From an uncultured Oscillospiraceae bacterium (lineage in GTDB: Bacteria > Bacillota > Clostridia > Oscillospirales > Acutalibacteraceae), in contig CAJJLZ010000002.1 in assembly GCA_905192745.1 (NCBI GenBank), positions 120,180-184,179 of the forward strand: a stretch of DNA of 64,000 bases, given 5' to 3'. The position numbers and the translations under genes are program-made. Under the pieces are notes generated by a model, which was not told the DNA's origin, made no database searches, and was given only the letters and a program-made list of their open reading frames with translations. Positions 62,253-64,000 of the stretch are shown here, one piece after another. Every line of letters starts with the position of its first letter. The stretch's first letter is position 1.

Positions 62253-63587
62253 TTATCCAATGGTAATGGCTTCTTCGGTATAATAGGCGGTGGGCGCCGG
62301 CCTGTCGATCCACATGGAAAGCAGGGTGAATGCGCCGACCCGTCCCGCAAACATCGTAACGATCAGGACCATTTTGCTGGAGGCGTTCAAATCCGGCGTG
62401 ATTCCCGTGGAAAGCCCGACCGTGCCGAATGCCGAGACTTCTTCAAACAGCAATTGTATAAAGCGGTATTCCGGCTCCAGTATACACAACAGAAAGGTGC
62501 CGGCGCTGACCAGCAGCATGGAAAGCAGCGTGATGACGGACGCTTTGGAAACCGCTTCAGGGGTAATGCTCCGGTGGAAGGCGCCGATATGCCGTTTGGT
62601 GTACAGGCTTCGTATCTGCTGAATCAGAACGAAGAAAGTGCTGGTCTTGATACCGCCTCCGGTAGAGCCGGGAGACGCGCCGACAAACATCAGAATAATC
62701 AGCGTAAACAGCCCGGCATTGGTGAATTCACCGATCGGATAGGTCGAGAAGCCGGCGGTTCGTGCGGAGACACTCTGAAAGAAAGCCCCCAGCCAGGTGA
62801 CATTTTCCGTCGCTTTTAACAAGAGCGTGCCAATCAGCAGAAGCAGGACGGAAGTGGTAATCACGACCTTGGAATGCAGGCAAAGCTTACGGAAGGAACG
62901 TTTTTTCAGAATATCCAGTATGACGAGAAAACCCAGGCCTCCAAAAAGAATCAGCCCGCTGGTGGTAAGGTTCAACAATATGTTCGACTGGTAGGGGATC
63001 AGATTCCTCAGGCCGCCCAGAATATCAAATCCGGAGTTGTTGAAGGCGGCAATGGAATGGAAAGCACTGATTCCCAGAGCTTTTAGCGGCGGATAATCCT
63101 GTACGAAAACGATAAAGCTGAGAATCATCCCGGTCAGCTCAAAGCACAGGGTCGTCAGCAGAATGGTTTTCACCAGCCGGACCATTCCTTTGGAATTATC
63201 CACATTCAAGGCTTCCTTGACCAGAACGCGGCCTTTTAGGCCAACCCGCTTTCTGGCGGCAAGGATGAGGCCGACGCCAATCGAGGTAACGCCCAGGCCC
63301 CCTATCTGAATAAGGGCGGCCACAATGCCCTGTCCCCATGCGGTGAAGTGGTCCGCCACGTCAATGGCAATCAGACCGGTGACGCATACGGCGCTTGTAG
63401 AGGTGAACAACGCGTCTATAAAGCTCACCTGAACGCCGTCTTTTACGGAGAAAGGCATCAAAAGCAGGCCGGTTCCCAATAAGATGACAAGGGCAAAGCC
63501 GAGTACGATCAGCCTGCCGGGAGGCTGTCTTTTGAAAGAAAGTATGATTTGTTTCACGGTTAAATGGCCGGCGGAGGATTTTCTCAT
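62253..63587 (-). CDS. TrkH/KtrB-family potassium channel
   Basis: A 444-residue membrane protein of the SKT fold with four pore-loop repeats. Filter segments are visible as TSTSAVCVTGL (first), FNNSGFDILGG (second), SARTAGFSTYPIG (third) and SAFGTVGLSTGIT (fourth), with the conserved glycines. It conducts K+ (and possibly Na+) inward with the RCK protein. It is first in the operon behind the long leader at 63588-63881. Confidence 0.93.
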   Translation of the reverse strand: MRKSSAGHLTVKQIILSFKRQPPGRLIVLGFALVILLGTGLLLMPFSVKDGVQVSFIDALFTSTSAVCVTGLIAIDVADHFTAWGQGIVAALIQIGGLGVTSIGVGLILAARKRVGLKGRVLVKEALNVDNSKGMVRLVKTILLTTLCFELTGMILSFIVFVQDYPPLKALGISAFHSIAAFNNSGFDILGGLRNLIPYQSNILLNLTTSGLILFGGLGFLVILDILKKRSFRKLCLHSKVVITTSVLLLLIGTLLLKATENVTWLGAFFQSVSARTAGFSTYPIGEFTNAGLFTLIILMFVGASPGSTGGGIKTSTFFVLIQQIRSLYTKRHIGAFHRSITPEAVSKASVITLLSMLLVSAGTFLLCILEPEYRFIQLLFEEVSAFGTVGLSTGITPDLNASSKMVLIVTMFAGRVGAFTLLSMWIDRPAPTAYYTEEAITIG

Positions 63588-63881
63588 TCAGTTATCCGCC
63601 GGCCGCTCCTCTCTTAAGTTTTAAATATGACTTGAGGGGAACGGAGAAAACAGGCTTTTTTATCGCCCTGCCGCCATGTTTCTTCCGTTTCCTGCTCCGC
63701 CGGAAGCCACAAAAAAGGGCAGAACTTCCGTGATAGAAGTTCTGCCCTTTGCATCCGAAACAGAATAGCGAACGGATAAACCGAGCCGTTCGTTACCAGT
63801 CCCCATATACAAGGTAATCACTCCGAATAAATAGAGATGCATATTTGCTCTCTATGACAGACTCCACCACTTATTCGAGCT
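63588..63881 (-). promoter_or_regulatory. Structured leader RNA of the trkH-RCK operon, riboswitch candidate
   Basis: About 294 bases between the promoter and the trkH start on the minus strand. In transcript order it holds a closing stem (63871-63877 with 63824-63830), an inner hairpin (63855-63849 with 63837-63831), a short stem (63817-63813 with 63797-63793), a 7-bp hairpin (63792-63786 with 63775-63769) and then an intrinsic terminator at 63750-63711. This is the layout of an attenuating riboswitch. I do not find the ydaO/c-di-AMP consensus. Confidence 0.55.
63711..63750 (-). terminator. Leader terminator (attenuator) of trkH
   Basis: A 15-bp perfect stem with seven-base loop, followed on the minus strand by six T. 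It lies within the leader, about 125 bases upstream of trkH. Confidence 0.88.
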
Positions 63882-63887
63882 GCGTAT

Positions 63888-63916
63888 ATTATAACGAGTA
63901 TGTAAGGTAAAGTCAA
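63888..63916 (-). promoter_or_regulatory. Promoter of the trkH-RCK operon
   Basis: Minus strand: TTGACT, 17 bases, TATAAT. Confidence 0.85.
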
Positions 63917-64000
63917 TAGAATCCGGATTGTGATCTGCTCAAAATTTGTAGGAGTACAATAGATATTGGACAGGTGGGCATAAAAAGGATGAAGGATAAG

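Noticed and set aside
63588..63881. Assignment of the trkH leader to the c-di-AMP (ydaO) riboswitch
   Set aside because: The conserved ydaO stretches were not visible by eye. The element is reported only as an unassigned structured leader.

Overview
The window looks like chromosome from a spore-forming, strictly anaerobic Clostridia bacterium, most likely a gut Oscillospirales/Ruminococcaceae-type lineage. The evidence is SpoIIE and a CotJC fragment (sporulation), three [FeFe]-hydrogenase-related proteins, a T-box leader, LCP and DegV proteins, NPxTG-type cell-wall sorting tails, ATPase-less sugar ABC loci and high-GC coding sequence with AT-rich promoters. No rRNA, CRISPR array or complete prophage was seen.

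Left part (1-31 kb), mostly core genome. comEC, holA and an RNase M5-like gene are followed by an initiator tRNA-fMet, a tocopherol-cyclase-like gene, a tandem promoter-bearing repeat, a degenerate LCP protein and a transglutaminase-like lipoprotein. An AT-rich methyltransferase looks recently acquired. Next come a minus-strand two-component system and a hydrogen-sensing cassette: thioredoxin-like 2Fe-2S protein, HydS-type PAS hydrogenase, PP2C phosphatase, catalytic HydA. A Leu-specific T-box leader precedes leuA and leuB. After a divergent RHH/XRE regulator pair and a lone receiver domain come GluQ-RS (minus), SpoIIE, DegV, tRNA-Lys and RecQ.

At 29.7-31.7 kb a large serine recombinase and a 58-residue protein abut the C-terminal 67 codons of cotJC. 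The 5' part of cotJC is not in the window. This looks like one end of an integrated element that split a spore-coat gene, similar in logic to sigK/skin.

Right-centre part (32-60 kb) is one long plus-strand glycan-handling region, interrupted only by a minus-strand S66 peptidase gene. It holds a sortase-type surface protein and an AraC regulator, then a secreted carbohydrate-binding/solute-binding fusion, two permease pairs, an NHL-TPR-YIP1 membrane protein, a DUF5696 protein and a lipoprotein solute-binding protein. Beyond the S66 gene are a 1,228-residue LamG/metallophosphatase surface protein, two DUF4434-FN3 lipoproteins, another surface protein, an SGNH hydrolase, an ADP-ribosylglycohydrolase-like protein and a cytoplasmic DUF4434 protein. 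No classical glycoside hydrolase family and no ABC ATPase is present. The three DUF4434 proteins share two Glu-containing motifs placed as in a TIM-barrel retaining glycosidase, so they are the best candidates for new catalytic enzymes.

The far right is minus strand: an NCS2 xanthine/uracil permease, then a Trk/Ktr potassium uptake pair (RCK subunit and TrkH channel). The pair sits behind a long structured leader that ends in an intrinsic terminator and resembles a riboswitch of a type I could not assign.
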